Shown here piece after piece: positions 9,479 to 18,100 of a DNA stretch of 64,000 bases. The DNA lies in the NCBI RefSeq assembly GCF_016714285.1, contig NZ_JADJNN010000002.1, positions 147,001 to 211,000 on the forward strand. The letters run 5' to 3'. Made by a program: the position numbers and the translations under genes. This DNA comes from Nannocystis sp. Lineage in GTDB: Bacteria; Myxococcota_A; Polyangia; Nannocystales; Nannocystaceae. The stretch's first letter is position 1; each line of letters begins with the position of its first letter. Under the pieces are notes generated by a model. It made no database searches. It was not told where the DNA came from and was given only the letters and a program-made list of their open reading frames with translations.

Positions 9479-12400
9479 GCACCCGTCGCACCGCCTCCCA
9501 GGCCGCCGCACCCGAGGCCCTCTGGCTGTTCTCCGACAACCCCCAGCCCGCCGTCCCCGCGCGCCCCGAAAAAACCACCAAGCCCGCATCCCGCAAGGGC
9601 CCACGCAAACCCCGAGGCCCGCGCGCCAGTCGCGACCTCTTCACCGCCGTGGGCACCACCTTCGCCCGCAGCAGCGAGGCCGCCCGCGCCGAGCTGGCCG
9701 GCGAAGCAGCGCCCGCCCAGCCCCGCCACCGCATCCCCTCGACCCCTCAACCTGTCCCTCCAGACAGCTCCAACGCACCTGTCCTCGCAGACAGCCAACC
9801 TGTCCCCACGGCCAGACACCCTGTCCTCTCAGACAGCCGCGCGCTACCTGTCCTTCCAGACATCTCACCTGTCCCTCAAGACAGCCAGGCCCGCCCGCTC
9901 GCCCGCGGCCCCGCCGACGACCCGGTCCCATGGGAGACCTCCCCCGCCGACGACGACCGCCCCTGGCCCGACCACGAGGACGGCACCCCCTGGTCGCCGC
10001 CCGCCGGCGAGCTGCGCATCAGCCTGGTCCCCGGCGCCGGCCCCCGCACCGAGGTGCTGGCGATCCTCCGCGACGCCGAGGACGTCGCCAGCGCGCCGAT
10101 GCAGCACCTCGCCGACCCGCCGCTCGCCGCCGACGCGACGATGCAGCACGTCAGCATCCTCGCCTCCGCCGGCTCGGGCAAGACCTACCAGCTCACCAAC
10201 CGCTACCTGCAGATCCTCGCCCGCGGCGCCGCACCGTACTCGATCCTGGCGAGCACCTTCACCCGCGCCGCCGCCGGGGAGATCCGCGACCGCATCCTGC
10301 GGACCCTCGCCGAGTCCGCCGACACCGACGACAAACGCCACGAGCTCGGCCGCCGCCTCCACCGCCCCGAGCTCTCGCGCCAGTTCGTCCTCGACCTCCT
10401 CACCGGCCTCGCCCACAACCTCCACCGCCTCCAGATCCGCACCCTCGACAGCTTCTTCGGCACCATCGTCCGCTGCTTCGCCCTCGAGCTCGGCCTCCCC
10501 GCCGACGCCCGCATCATCGACGAGGACGAGGCCTTCCGCCTGCGCCGCTCCGCCATCCAGCGCATGCTCGAGGAGGGCGACGAGGCCGCGATCATCGAGC
10601 TGCTCGCCTCGCTCACCGAAGGCAGCTCCGAACGCGCCGTCACCGACACCATCGACAACACCGTCAGCGCCCTCTACGACCTCTACCGCGAGGCCCGCTA
10701 CACCGACGCCTGGCACGCCATCCCCCCCGGCGAGACCCTGACCGAGGCCGCCCTCGACCACGCGATCGCCGAGCTGCAGTCGGCTTACCCGGCTGGCCCC
10801 AAGCGCACCGTCGAAGCCCACGCCAAGGACTGCGAGCGCGCCGAACAGTGCCGCACCGGCAGCTCCGACGACTGGATGGAGTTCTTCGCCAACGGCCTCG
10901 CGGCCAAGATCGCCGACGGCACCTGCGTCTACTACGGCAAGCCGATCGACGCCCACACCGTCGCCGCCTACCGCCGCCTGCTCCACCACGCCCGCGGCGT
11001 CTACCGCCGCCGCGTCATCGACCAGACCAGCGCCACCCACGAGCTGCTCGAGCGCTTCGACGAGTGCTACCAGCGCGTCAAACACCAGCACAAGGCCCTC
11101 ACCTTCGCCGACCTCACCGTCGCCCTCGCCCAGGCCGACCTCCGCGGCCAGCTCGACGACATCTGCTACCGCATCGACGCCCGCCTCCGCCACGTCCTCC
11201 TCGACGAGATGCAGGACACCAGCATCCAGCAGTGGAACGCGATGCGCCCGATCGTCGACGAGACCGTCAGCTACACCCCCGAGGAGCGCAGCTTCTTCTG
11301 CGTCGGCGACGTCAAGCAGTCGATCTACGGCTGGCGCAACGCCTGCCCGGAGATCCTCAGCCGCATCGACCAGCTGCTCGGCGCCGGCGCCGGCATCGTC
11401 AAACAAACCCTCGCCACCAGCTACCGCAGCGCCCCGGCCATCATCGACGCCGTCAACCAGATCTTCGGCGACCTCGCCCACAACCCCGCGCTGCTCCGCT
11501 ACCCCGACGCCGCCGCCCGCTGGGACGAGGAGTTCACCGCCCACACCACCACCCGCCACGAGCTCGCCGGCTACGTCCGCCTGCGCACCGTCGCCCGCTG
11601 CGAAGATCAAGCGAAGCGCCAGAACCTCCGCCTGCAAGAAGCCGCCGCCCTCGTCGCCGAGCTCTACGCCCGCCACCCCGGCAAGACCATCGGCGTCCTC
11701 CTGCGCACCAACGGCGCCGTCGGCCGCGTCCTCTACGAGCTCGGCCCGACCCGCCTCAAAATACCGGCCACCGGCCGCGGCGGCGGCCCACTCACCGACG
11801 CCCCCGCCGTCAACGCGATCCTCGATCTCCTCCGCCTCGCCGACCACCCCGACCACAGCGTCGCCGCCTTCAACGTCCTCACCTCCCCGCTCGGCCCCGT
11901 CGTCGGCCTCCACGACGACGGCCCCGGCCCGCGCCATCGCACCGCCGCCCGCGTGCGCCGATTGATCGCCAGCGACGGCCTCGCCCGCACCCTCCAGCCG
12001 TGGATCAAGGCCATCGCCGGCCAGGTCGACGAGCGCCAGTACCGACGCTGCATGCAGCTCATCCAGCTGGCCCAGACCTGGGACCAGCGCGCCAGCCTCC
12101 GCTGCGACGACTTCGTCGCCATGGTCGAGGCCCGCGCCGTCGCCGACCCCGCCGCCTCCGCCGTCCAGGTCATGACGATCCACCAGGCCAAGGGCCTCGA
12201 GTTCGACATCGTCATCCTCCCCGAGCTCGAGGCCGAGCTCGCCTCGACCCGCACCCTCAAGGTCGTCTACGAGCGCGACGGCGACGCCGGACCGATCTCG
12301 AAGATCGCACGACATGTCTCCAAGGACATGTGGTCGATCTTCGACGACCTCCGGCCGATGTTCGAACAACACATCGGCCGCCTCGCCCACGAGAGCCTGT

Positions 12401-13320
12401 GCCTCCTCTACGTCGCCGTCACCCGCGCCCGCGAGGGCCTGTTCATGCTCATCGACCCGCCCGCCGAGAACAGCCGCTCCGCCCCCGCGCGCATGTCCTC
12501 GCTGGTCCTCCACGCCCTCCGCCAGGCGGGCCCGCCCGCCGAACCCGACTCGATCGTCTTCACCGGCGGTGACCTCCACTGGCTCGACCCCCACGCCCCC
12601 GTCGCACCCGCGCCCCAGGACCCCTCCGCACCCCACCTCGAGTCGCCACAGACCCCCCTCTGCTTCGCCCCGACCCAGGGCCCCCTCCTGCGCAGCGCCG
12701 CCACCAGCAACGAGCTCGCCGGCCGCACCGTCGGCCAGGTCCTCGGCCTCGGCGACGGCCCCACCAACGCCTGGGGCGACGCGCTGCGGGCCCTGTTCGC
12801 CCAGGTCGCCTGGCTCGAGGAGTGGAACCCCGATCGCCGCAGCCTCGTCGCCGCCGTGCAAACCGCCACCCCCAGCCGCGACGAGACCTGGGCCACGGCC
12901 CGCGTCGAGGAGTTCCTCCACATGCTCGCCGCCCCGACCCTGCGCCGCGCCCTGTCCCGCGGCAACGCCCCCGCCTCGGCCCTCCAGGTCGAGCGCCAGG
13001 TCCCCTTCGCCCGCCTCGAGGGCGGCGCCCTCCAGACCGGCGAGATCCCCCGCGTCGTCCTCGAGCTCGCTACCGATGTGTCCGAAACGACAGGTCCCGA
13101 GGGACAGGTCATCCAACGCGCCACCGTCCTCGGCTTCTGCCTCGACGCCTTCGACGACCCCAACAACGCCGCCGAACGAGCCGCCGAGCGGGCCGCCAAC
13201 TGGCGCGAACCCATGGCCGCCTGGCGCGCCGCGACCGCGGAGCAGTGGGGCATCCCGCGCGACGCCGTCGCCGGCGTGCTCCTGTTCGTCAACGCCGGCC
13301 TGGCCCTCCCCCTGACCTGA
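9475..13320 (+). CDS. addA: AddA-like UvrD-family helicase subunit with degenerate nuclease domain
   Basis: A 1281-residue SF1 helicase. All core motifs are present: Walker A ILASAGSGKTYQLTNRYL (about residue 228), Walker B LLDEMQDTSIQQW (577), VGDVKQSIYGWR, TSYRSAPAIIDAVN, VMTIHQAKGLEFD and LLYVAVTRAREG. It starts with GTG overlapping the addB stop. Two features are odd. Residues ~1-220 form a Pro/Ser-rich extension containing six copies of a dispersed palindrome (9751-9886). The C-terminal region aligns roughly with the AddA nuclease (VERQVPFARLEGG), but the expected GxID and DYKT residues are replaced by GEIP and CLDAFD, so this nuclease is probably dead and cutting would rest on AddB alone. 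Confidence 0.85.
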   Translation: MSTRRTASQAAAPEALWLFSDNPQPAVPARPEKTTKPASRKGPRKPRGPRASRDLFTAVGTTFARSSEAARAELAGEAAPAQPRHRIPSTPQPVPPDSSNAPVLADSQPVPTARHPVLSDSRALPVLPDISPVPQDSQARPLARGPADDPVPWETSPADDDRPWPDHEDGTPWSPPAGELRISLVPGAGPRTEVLAILRDAEDVASAPMQHLADPPLAADATMQHVSILASAGSGKTYQLTNRYLQILARGAAPYSILASTFTRAAAGEIRDRILRTLAESADTDDKRHELGRRLHRPELSRQFVLDLLTGLAHNLHRLQIRTLDSFFGTIVRCFALELGLPADARIIDEDEAFRLRRSAIQRMLEEGDEAAIIELLASLTEGSSERAVTDTIDNTVSALYDLYREARYTDAWHAIPPGETLTEAALDHAIAELQSAYPAGPKRTVEAHAKDCERAEQCRTGSSDDWMEFFANGLAAKIADGTCVYYGKPIDAHTVAAYRRLLHHARGVYRRRVIDQTSATHELLERFDECYQRVKHQHKALTFADLTVALAQADLRGQLDDICYRIDARLRHVLLDEMQDTSIQQWNAMRPIVDETVSYTPEERSFFCVGDVKQSIYGWRNACPEILSRIDQLLGAGAGIVKQTLATSYRSAPAIIDAVNQIFGDLAHNPALLRYPDAAARWDEEFTAHTTTRHELAGYVRLRTVARCEDQAKRQNLRLQEAAALVAELYARHPGKTIGVLLRTNGAVGRVLYELGPTRLKIPATGRGGGPLTDAPAVNAILDLLRLADHPDHSVAAFNVLTSPLGPVVGLHDDGPGPRHRTAARVRRLIASDGLARTLQPWIKAIAGQVDERQYRRCMQLIQLAQTWDQRASLRCDDFVAMVEARAVADPAASAVQVMTIHQAKGLEFDIVILPELEAELASTRTLKVVYERDGDAGPISKIARHVSKDMWSIFDDLRPMFEQHIGRLAHESLCLLYVAVTRAREGLFMLIDPPAENSRSAPARMSSLVLHALRQAGPPAEPDSIVFTGGDLHWLDPHAPVAPAPQDPSAPHLESPQTPLCFAPTQGPLLRSAATSNELAGRTVGQVLGLGDGPTNAWGDALRALFAQVAWLEEWNPDRRSLVAAVQTATPSRDETWATARVEEFLHMLAAPTLRRALSRGNAPASALQVERQVPFARLEGGALQTGEIPRVVLELATDVSETTGPEGQVIQRATVLGFCLDAFDDPNNAAERAAERAANWREPMAAWRAATAEQWGIPRDAVAGVLLFVNAGLALPLT
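9751..9886. repeat. cluster of six dispersed CCTGTCC palindromes in addA
   Basis: Copies begin at 9751, 9778, 9799, 9820, 9847 and 9868, mostly 21-27 bp apart, each of the form CCTGTCC-N(3-6)-AGACA. All lie in one reading frame and encode the units PVPPDS, PVLADS, PVPTAR, PVLSDS, PVLPDI and PVPQDS. The segment lies in the disordered N-terminal extension of AddA. Units differ at spacer bases, so this is not a simple recent slippage tract. Confidence 0.8.
12312..12331. repeat. dispersed palindrome variant in addA
   Basis: ACATGTCTCCAAGGACATGT is a 20 bp inverted repeat with a single mismatch, in frame as HVSKDM just after helicase motif V. It is the ACATGTCC/GGACATGT variant of the dispersed repeat. 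Confidence 0.5.
13076..13109. repeat. two dispersed palindromes in the degenerate AddA nuclease
   Basis: ATGTGTCCGAAACGACAGGT (13076-13095) overlaps ACAGGTCCCGAGGGACAGGT (13090-13109). They encode DVSETTGPEGQV at the place where the nuclease core should run, separating the remnants of its conserved strands. Confidence 0.55.
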
Positions 13321-13324
13321 GCAC

Positions 13325-14494
13325 TCAGGGCGGCGACTTGAACACGCTCACCCCGCGCGCCACCCGGTCGATCACCCGCTCCTCGTTGGCCCGCGCCAGC
13401 ATCGCCGTGCGCGCCGTGTTCTTGCGCTCGCCCAGCCGCGCCTGAAAGTCGACCAGCGGCTGCACCTGATAGTTCCACCGCCGATCACCATCACCGCAGC
13501 TCTCCCAGCCCTCAAACCGGTCGTGGATCGTCCGCAGCACGACGCTCTTCGGGTCGGCCGGCAACCCCCGCACGTTGGCCACGAAGTCCGGCGTGTAATA
13601 CAGGTACTCCTCGGCGTTGCTGAGATACAGCAGCTTCACCGTCTGCCCCAGCGCCCGCGCCCCCGCGGCGATCGTCGCCATGGCTGTCTTTCCGGCCAGG
13701 TTGCCGTTGATCGGCCGCAGCCGCCCGCCCGCGACCATCTGGCGGATGTACTGATACAGCGCCGGGTCGGCCAGCCAGGTCACCCCCTGCTCGCCCCGCC
13801 GCGTGTTCCGAACCGCCTTCAAATACTCGTACAGCGCCTCGCGGTTGGTCTCCACGAACTCGAGCGCGGCCGCCCGGTCGCGCTCCGACATGTCTGAAAG
13901 GCCAGCCTCGAGCAGCCCCCGCGTCTCCCGCCGCACCGCCGCGCTCGCCCCGAAGCGCCCAAGAAACCCGTCCGGATCTTCCGACGCCGCGATCAAGGCC
14001 ATGTACACGCGATGCAGGTGCACCACCTGCCGGTCGAGGTCGATCAGATACCCGATCTCGCTGCCCGCCACCGCCATCAACGTGTAGTTCTGGTCCGACG
14101 CGACCCCGACGTACACCCCGCCGAGCCCCCGCAGATACGGGAACCACAGGTCGTGCCGGTACTCGTTGCTCACCGTGAAGTGCTCACGCTTGCTAAAGAT
14201 GCGCTCCTCACCCCCGGCCAGCAGCAACGCCCGCTGCTCCGCGCTCAAGGGCGCCAACCCACCCGCCGCCACGGGCCCGGCCGCGACAACCGACGACGCC
14301 ACCACTGGCGATGCCACCACCGGCGAGCCCACCGGCTCCACCACCGCCGGCACCGCGACCGCCTCCACCGGCGTCGCCACCACCGCGACCGGCCGCAGCT
14401 CGCCCGCACCCGAAACCTGCACCGGCGGCTTCACCCCCTGACACCCGCCCGCCAGCAGCAATGCGACCACAGCTACACGCCTGAGCTCGATCAT
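13325..14494 (-). CDS. conserved lipoprotein, LIC_10091-like family (tentative)
   Basis: A 389-residue lipoprotein with lipobox LLLAGGC at residues ~13-19. A Val/Ala/Pro-rich linker (about 20-75) precedes a globular domain. The domain contains GVYVGVASDQNYTLMAVAGS, YLIDLDRQVVHLHRVYMAL and LRPINGNLAGKTAM. These resemble conserved segments I associate with the LIC_10091 family of leptospiral and myxobacterial proteins, whose fold is methyltransferase-like; that assignment is from memory and tentative. The ATG at 14494 has TATCCT (14505-14510) 10 nt upstream and no Shine-Dalgarno, so a leaderless transcript is likely. It is convergent with addA, 4 bp apart. One dispersed palindrome copy lies inside the gene. 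Confidence 0.7.
   Translation of the reverse strand: MIELRRVAVVALLLAGGCQGVKPPVQVSGAGELRPVAVVATPVEAVAVPAVVEPVGSPVVASPVVASSVVAAGPVAAGGLAPLSAEQRALLLAGGEERIFSKREHFTVSNEYRHDLWFPYLRGLGGVYVGVASDQNYTLMAVAGSEIGYLIDLDRQVVHLHRVYMALIAASEDPDGFLGRFGASAAVRRETRGLLEAGLSDMSERDRAAALEFVETNREALYEYLKAVRNTRRGEQGVTWLADPALYQYIRQMVAGGRLRPINGNLAGKTAMATIAAGARALGQTVKLLYLSNAEEYLYYTPDFVANVRGLPADPKSVVLRTIHDRFEGWESCGDGDRRWNYQVQPLVDFQARLGERKNTARTAMLARANEERVIDRVARGVSVFKSPP
13888..13906. repeat. dispersed palindrome in lipoprotein gene
   Basis: ACATGTCTGAAAGGCCAGC is a partly decayed copy; on the coding strand it gives AGLSDMS, using the same CTTTCAGACA core as the methyltransferase copy (LSDR). Confidence 0.45.
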
Positions 14495-14573
14495 CGGAGG
14501 CCGCAGGATACTGCATCCCACCGCTTCCCGCGGCCCGCGACGCTTTGGTAGCATCCCCGCGGGTGAGACCCGC

Positions 14574-15068
14574 ATGACCCGCAAGCTGCTCCGTGGCGAG
14601 ATCCCGATCACCTCCTGGATGGGCGTCACGCTGACCACCCACCGCGTCTGGCAGGTCATCCAACAGGGCCAGTCCACGGCGATGATCTCCATCCCCCTCG
14701 ACGCCCTGCAGTGGACCAAACTCGGTCGCAGCCACCTCCCCTACCTCCTGTGGCTCGCCCTCCTCGTCGCCCTCCTCGGCGTCGTCGCCCTCGAGCACGA
14801 CCGCACCGTCACCTACTGGCTGTTCGGCGTCGTGCTGCTGCTCCTGCTCCTCTACGGCACCTCGCGCCGCCTCGTCCTCTCACTCGGCGCCGGCTCCGGT
14901 GAGATCCTCGTGCAGGTCTCCGGCGAGTCCGCCAGCGTCGAGTCCGCGCTCGATTTCATCCAACAAGTCGAGCTCCAACGCTTCACCAGCACCACCACAG
15001 CGCCCGAACGACCCGCTGCCATCAGCTCCTCCGCCTGGGTCAGCCCCGACCCAAACCAAGGCGTCTGA
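14574..15068 (+). CDS. small two-helix membrane protein, PH-like
   Basis: A 164-residue protein. Residues 1-45 (ITSWMGVTLTTHRVWQ, then AMISIPLDALQWTK) look like the start of a bacterial PH-like domain. Two membrane helices follow (LPYLLWLALLVALLGVVAL and YWLFGVVLLLLLLY), then a short soluble part ending in a Ser/Thr/Pro tail. The arrangement resembles small PH-domain membrane proteins of unknown role. It is divergent from the lipoprotein gene at 14494, with 79 bp between starts. A hairpin overlaps its stop codon (15060-15082). Confidence 0.65.
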   Translation: MTRKLLRGEIPITSWMGVTLTTHRVWQVIQQGQSTAMISIPLDALQWTKLGRSHLPYLLWLALLVALLGVVALEHDRTVTYWLFGVVLLLLLLYGTSRRLVLSLGAGSGEILVQVSGESASVESALDFIQQVELQRFTSTTTAPERPAAISSSAWVSPDPNQGV

Positions 15069-15082
15069 ACGTTCAAGACGCC
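15060..15082. terminator. hairpin overlapping stop codon, without T-run
   Basis: GGCGTCT (15060-15066) pairs perfectly with AGACGCC (15076-15082); the loop is GAACGTTCA. The stop TGA lies at 15066-15068. There is no T-tract, so it may be a weak or Rho-type terminator or a protein site. The palindrome TGAACGTTCA (15066-15075) recurs exactly at 19173-19182 on the other side of the kinase gene. Confidence 0.4.
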
Positions 15083-15185
15083 TCGCACACCACCTCCCGC
15101 GCAAAAAGCGCTGGGCCTACGTGGGCCACAGAATGCTGTTCAGAACCCGTGGCCCTGTCCCCATGTGTATGCTGATGTCCGCCCC

Positions 15186-18100
15186 ATGGCCAGCTCGCAA
15201 TGGACGCTGCCAGAGCAGTTCGATGAGTACCGGATCGTCCGGATGCTCGGCCGCGGCAGCATGGGCGTGGTCTTCCTCGGCCACGACCTCGTCCTCGACC
15301 GCCCCGTGGCGATCAAGTTCCTCAACGTCGTCGACGCCAGCCCCAAAGCCCGCGAACGCTTCCTCACCGAGGCCCGCGCCGCCGCCCGCATCCAGCACCC
15401 CAACGTCATGGCGGTGCACCGCGTCGGCGAGCTCGAGGGCCGCCTCTACATCATCGGCGAGTACATCCGCGGCCAGAGCCTCAGCGAACTCAAACGCCCC
15501 GTCCCCTGGCAAGAACTCCTCAAACTCGGCGTCGGCCTCGCCCGCGGCCTCGCCTGCGCCCACCGCATGGGCGTGCTCCATCGCGACATCAAGCTCGCCA
15601 ACGCGATGCGCACCGAGACCGGCGAGGTCAAACTCCTCGACTTCAGCCTCGCCAAATTACTCGAGGCCGCCTCCGTCGCCGAGCTGTCCCAGGTCAGCCC
15701 CAAAGTCCCCACCGAGCTCGACGCCACCATCGACCCGGAGTCCCACAGCCTCCCCCGCGTCACCATCGACGCGGGCGCCAAGGGCGGCCGCGTCGTCGAC
15801 TCAACCCTCACCGCCAGCCCCAACCGCAGCCCCAACAGCGGCCCACTCCCCGCCGCACCCAACCGCAGCCCCAACAGCGGCCCCCTCACCGCCGCACCAC
15901 CCCCGGCCCCAACCACAGACAAGGACGCCGCCCTCGACAGCACCCTGACCCGCGGCCACATCGCCCAGGCCGCCCTCCAGCGCGTGCGCATCAACGAGTC
16001 CAGCGACGCCACCGTCGTCGGCACGCCCTACTACATGGCCCCCGAGCTGTGGCGCGCCGAGCCAGCCACCCGCGCCTCCGACGTCTACGCACTCGGCGTC
16101 CTGATGTACATCCTCGGCTGCGGCCACCCGCCGATCGAGGGCACCTCCACCCTCGAGCTCGCGCGCCTCACCCAGGAGACCAAACCCAGACCCCTGCGCG
16201 CCGTGGCCCCGTGGGTCGACGCCCGCCTCGCCGAGATCGTCGACCGCTGCCTGCGCTCCCCCGGCGAGCGCTACCCGTCCGCCGACGAGCTCTGCTCCGC
16301 CCTCGAGACCCTCGCCCTCGGCGCCAGCCCCTCCGAGGTCGTGCGCGGCAACCCCTACCGCGGCCTGCAAGCCTTCGAGGCCCGCCACCGCGGCGTGTTC
16401 TTCGGCCGCGGCGCCGAGATCCGCGCCGTCGTCGACCGCCTGCGCGCCGAACCATTCGTGCTCGTCGCCGGCGACTCCGGCGTCGGCAAGTCCTCGCTGT
16501 GCCGCGCCGGCGTCCTCCCCATCTTCACCGACCAGGCCGTCGACCGCCGCAGCTGGGCCACGATCTCCCTCATGCCCGGCCGAAGGCCCTTGCAGACCCT
16601 CGTCTCTGCCCTGGCCTCGACCCTCAGCCTGCAAGAGGAGCCGCTGCGCGACCTCCTCTCGGACGAGCCCGCCGAGCTGCTCCGCATGATCGCCCGCCGC
16701 CACGGCAAGGACCAGGGCCTCATCATCTTCATCGACCAGCTCGAGGAGCTCGTCACCCTCGCCGACCGCTCCCAGCTGCTCGCCGTCGGCCGCTTCCTCG
16801 CCGAGGTCGCCAGCGACATCCCCGGCGTCCGCCTGCTCGCCACCGTGCGCGGCGACTTCCTCACCCGCGTCGCCGCCCTCCCCCACATCGGCCTCTACAT
16901 CAACGCCGCGATCTACCTCCTCACCCCGCTCTCCCGCGAGGGCGTACGCGAGGCGATCGTCGGCCCCGCCCGCCTGCAAGACGTCGACTTCGACTCCGAG
17001 GCCCTCATCGAGGAGCTCGTCACCGCCGGCGCCGAGGGCAGCCTCCCGCTCATGCAGTTCGCCCTCGCCGAACTCTGGGAGGCCCGCGACACCACCACCC
17101 GACAGATCACCATCCACGACCTGGAGCGCATCGGCCGGGTCACCGGCGCCCTCGCCCGCCACGCCGACAACGTCGTCAACGGCCTGCCCGCTCCCCAGCG
17201 CATCGCCGTCCGCCGCCTCCTGATGCGCCTCGTCACCATCGAGGACACCCGCGCCAGCCTCCCGCGCGACGAGCTCATCAACAACGACAGCGCCCAGGAG
17301 GCCGCCCTCGAGGCCCTCGTCCGCGGCCGCCTCGTCGTCGTCCGCGAGGCCCAGGACGGCACCGTCTACGAGATCGCCCACGAGGCCCTGATCCGCAACT
17401 GGGGCACCCTGCAGCGCTGGATCTCCGACGAGCGCGAGGCCCGAGAGATCCGCCACCGCCTCGAGCTCGCCGCCCTCGAGTGGCAGCGCCTCGGCAGCGA
17501 ACGCACCGGCCTGTGGACCGCCGCGCAGATCGGCGAAGCCAACATCCTCGAGCGCGACTCCCTGCGACCCCGCGAGCTCGCCTTCCTCGACGCCAGCGAC
17601 TCCCAGGTCCAGCGCTCTCGCCGGATCAAGCTCCTCGCCGCGATCAGCATCCCCATCCTCGCCGTCGCCGTCTTCGTCGGCTTCCGCATCCAACAAGCCC
17701 GTGAGCTCGCCCGCAAGGTCGATGAGCAGCTGACCCAGGCCAGCGCGTCACTCGAGCAGGCCCGCGAGCGCCAGGTCGAGACGACACGCCTCCGGCAGCA
17801 GGCGTTCAAGGAGTTCGACTCACTCGATAAAGAGGGCGGCAACCGCAGCTGGACGGCCGCGACACAAGCCGCGGCCGTCGCCGACCGCCAGTATCGCAGC
17901 GCCATCCAGGAGCTCGAGCTGGTGCTCGGCCTCGACGCGAACCACCGTGCCGGACGCGAGCTGCTGGCCGACGCCTTCCTCGAGCGCGCGCTCGCGGCTG
18001 AAGCCAGCGGCCGGCGCGACCTGGCGATCGAGACGGCCGAGCGCCTGTCCGCGGACAGCCCGCAGTTCAATCGCTGGCACGCCCCGGGCCAGCTCTCGCT

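Noticed and set aside
9865..13116. 1083-codon open frame antisense to addA
   Set aside because: It is Gly/Ala/Asp/Glu/Val-only in composition and mirrors the C-rich third positions of addA; the sense strand carries all helicase motifs.
18046..18059. CTGTCCGCGGACAG palindrome in the kinase gene as another dispersed repeat copy
   Set aside because: It matches the arms but has a 2 nt centre and codes ordinary sequence (ERLSADS); chance is not excluded, so it is not counted.
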